A stretch of DNA of 64,000 bases, taken from the NCBI GenBank assembly GCA_977017575.1, contig CDRNVI010000047.1:62001-126000 (forward strand), read 5' to 3'. The DNA comes from Paramoeba atlantica. Its lineage: Eukaryota > Discosea. Positions 61,401 to 64,000 of the stretch are shown here, in pieces (position 1 is the stretch's first letter; each line of letters starts with the position of its first letter). A program made the translations under genes and the position numbers. Under the pieces are notes generated by a model, which was not told where the DNA came from, ran no database searches, and saw only the letters and a list, made by a program, of their open reading frames with translations.

Positions 61401-64000
61401 GCCTCGATTGAAGTCGTGAAGTCGCAAAACTTTGATATGCCTTTTTCTGAAAACCGAAAGCTGAGACCACGCGCAGCACGCAGCGGTGCGCCAAATAAGA
61501 TTTATGCACTCGTGAGTGCGCGCTCCGAATGTTGATGGATTTGCGTTGCGCGATCCGAGGCACCGCACACGCAAATCGCCTCGATCGAAGTCGTGAAGTC
61601 GCAAAACTTTGATATGCCTTTTTCTGAGAACCGAAAGCTGAGACCACGCGCAGCACGCAGCGGTGCGCCAAATAAGATTTATGCACTCGTGAGTGCGCGC
61701 TCCGAATGTTGATGGATTTGCGTTGCGCGATCCGAGGCACCGCACACGCAAATCGCCTCGATTGAAGTCGTGAAGTCGCAAAACTTTGATATGCCTTTTT
61801 CTGAAAACCGAAAGCTGAGACCACGCGCAGCACGCAGCGGTGCGCCAAATAAGATTTATGCACTCGTGAGTGCGCGCTCCGAATGTTGATGGATTTGCGT
61901 TGCGCGATCCGAGGCACCGCACACGCAAATCGCCGCGATCGAAGTCGTGAAGTCGCAAAACTTTGATATGCCTTTTTCTGAGAACCGAAAGCTAAGACCA
62001 CGCGCAGCACGCAGCGGTGCGCCAAATAAGATTTATGCACTCGTGAGTGCGCGCTCCGAATGTTGATGGATTTGCGTTGCGCGATCCGAGGCACCGCACA
62101 CGCGAATCGCCGCGATCGAAGTCGTGAAGTCGCAAAACTTTGATATGCCTTTTTCTGAAAACCGAAAGCTGAGACCACGCGCAGCACGCAGCGGTGCGCC
62201 AAAGTGGATTTATGCACTCTTGAGTGTGCGCTGCGAATGTTGATGGATTTGCGTTGCGCGATCCGAGACAACGCACTCGCAAATCGCCGCGATTGAAGTC
62301 GTGAAGTCACAAAATTTTGATATGCCTTTTTCTGAGAACCGAAAGCTGAGACCACGCGCAGCACGCAGCGGTGCGCCAAAGTGGATTTATGCACTCGTGA
62401 GTGCGCGCTCCGAATGTTGATGGATTTGCGTTGCGCGATCCGAGACAACGCACACGCGAATCGCCGCGATTGAAGTCGTGAAGTCACAAAACTTTGATAT
62501 GCCTTTTTCTGAAAACCAAAAACTGAGACCACGCGCAGCAGCAGCGGTGCGCCAAAGTGGACTTATGCACTATTGAGTGCGCGCTCCGAATGTTGATGGA
62601 TTTGCGTTGCGCGATCCGAGACAACGCACACGCGAATCGCCGCGATTGAAGTCGTGAAGTCACAAAACTTTGATATGCCTTTTTCTGAAAACCGAAAGCT
62701 GAGACCACGCGCAGCACGCAGCGGTGCGCCAAAGTGGATTTATGCACTCTTGAGTGTGCGCTGAGAATGTTGATGGATTTGCGTTGCGCGATCCGAGACA
62801 ACGCACTCGCAAATCGCCGCGATTGAAGTCGTGAAGTCACAAAATTTTGATATGCCTTTTTCTGAGAACCGAAAGCTGAGACCACGCGCAGCACGCAGCG
62901 GTGCGCCAAAGTGGATTTATGCACTCGTGAGTGCGCGCTCCGAATGTTGATGGATTTGCGTTGCGCGATCCGAGACAACGCACACGCGAATCGCCGCGAT
63001 TGAAGTCGTGAAGTCACAAAACTTTGATATGCCTTTTTCTGAAAACCGAAAGCTGAGACCACGCGCAGCACGCAGCGGTGCGCCAAAGTGGATTTATGCA
63101 CTCTTGAGTGTGCGCTGCGAATGTTGATGGATTTGCGTTGCGCGATCCGAGACAACGCACTCGCAAATCGCCGCGATTGAAGTCGTGAAGTCACAAAATT
63201 TTGATATGCCTTTTTCTGAGAACCGAAAGCTGAGACCACGCGCAGCACGCAGCGGTGCGCCAAATAAGATTTATGAACTCGTGATTGAGCGCTCCGAATG
63301 TTTATGGATTTGCGTTGCGCGATCCGAGGCACCGCACACGCAAATCGCCTCGATTAAAGTCGTGAAGTCGCAAAACTTTGATATGCCTTTTTCTGAAAAC
63401 CGAAAGCTGAGACCACGCGCAGCACGCAGCGGTGCGCCAAATAAGATTTATGCACTCGTGAGTGCGCGCTCCGAATGTTGATGGATTTGCGTTGCGCGAT
63501 CCGAGGCACCGCACACGCAAATCGCCGCGATCGAAGTCGTGAAGTCGCAAAACTTTGATATGCCTTTTTCTGAGAACCGAAAGCTGAGACCACGCGCAGC
63601 ACGCAGCGGTGCGCCAAATAAGATTTATGCACTTGTGAGTGCGCGCTCCGAATGTTGATGGATTTGCGTTGCGCGATCCGAGGCACCGCACACGCAAATC
63701 GCCTCGATTGAAGTCGTGAAGTCGCAAAACTTTGATATGCCTTTTTCTGAAAACCGAAAGCTGAGACCACGCGCAGCACGCAGCGGTGCGCCAAATAAGA
63801 TTTATGCACTCGTGAGTGCGCGCTCCGAATGTTGATGGATTTGCGTTGCGCGATCCGAGGCACCGCACACGCAAATCGCCTCGATTGAAGTCGTGAAGTC
63901 GCAAAACTTTGATATGCCTTTTTCTGAGAACCGAAAGCTGAGACCACGCGCAGCACGCAGCGGTGCGCCAAATAAGATTTATGCACTCGTGAGTGCGCGC
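49426..64000 (+). repeat. 177-bp satellite array with higher-order structure
   Basis: About 82 head-to-tail monomers of 177 bp (a few of 176) run to the window end. Each has TTTGATATGCCTTTTTCTGA, a dyad GCACTCGTGAGTGC in many copies, and GATTTGCG...CGCAAATC. Variants (AAATAAGATT or AAAGTGGATT; CAGCACGCAGC or CAGCAGCAGC) recur in blocks: 53629 repeats at 55045 (1,416 bp, 8 monomers), 52692 at 57647, and 58237 at 62484. Since 177 is divisible by three, long minus-strand frames are open but are not genes. Confidence 0.97.

Overview
The window looks like nuclear DNA of a euglenozoan protist, most likely a kinetoplastid or close relative. Two places (13565-13599 and 44941-44975) carry the same 35-nt sequence. 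It contains the block ACAGTTTCTGTAC and ends in TTG, like the spliced-leader exon that kinetoplastids and diplonemids add to every mRNA by trans-splicing. The mobile elements fit this: ingi/L1Tc-like LINEs with RNase H, CRE/R2-like LINEs with a restriction-like endonuclease (RLE), and VIPER/TATE/DIRS-like tyrosine-recombinase (YR) retroelements. I see no host housekeeping gene, rRNA or tRNA. Nearly everything is a mobile element, a remnant of one, or a tandem repeat.

Layout. 1-1325: 5'-truncated ingi-like fragment on the minus strand. 1330-6208: long RLE LINE (RLE-1 copy A). 6209-23588: four blocks of one 18-bp tandem repeat (unit TTATTGTAAGACCTTTCC, about 189 copies). They are separated by RLE-1 copy B, by the complete YR element DIRS-a (with a spliced-leader-headed LINE, RLE-2, inside it) and by RLE-1 copy C. 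23589-30343: ingi-like LINE, split by DIRS-c (27708-30240). 30877-41468: minus-strand YR element DIRS-b, split by DIRS-a' (31312-36101) and DIRS-d (36373-38632). 41469-41718 and 49426-64000: a 177-bp satellite, split by the minus-strand YR element DIRS-e (41719-49425). DIRS-e is itself interrupted by a solo A-B terminal unit (43846-45593, carrying a foldback transposon), by a retroposon with a 12-bp target duplication (45691-46489), and by a second solo A-B unit (48131-49150, carrying another foldback element).

The YR elements share one plan: left terminal region A, gag with a CCHC knuckle, a YR gene lying wholly inside an open overlapping frame, RT-RNase H (pol) in the -1 frame of gag, then right terminal region B. 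When inserts are removed, host reading frames rejoin in register with no target duplication, as expected for recombinase-mediated integration. Two copies carry extra A-linker-B units at the right end, giving the split direct repeats known from Ngaro/PAT-type elements. The same A-B unit also occurs alone.

DIRS-a and, apart from its three insertions, DIRS-e appear coding-competent. Most LINE copies are broken. Element names used here (RLE-1, RLE-2, DIRS-a to DIRS-e) are local labels.
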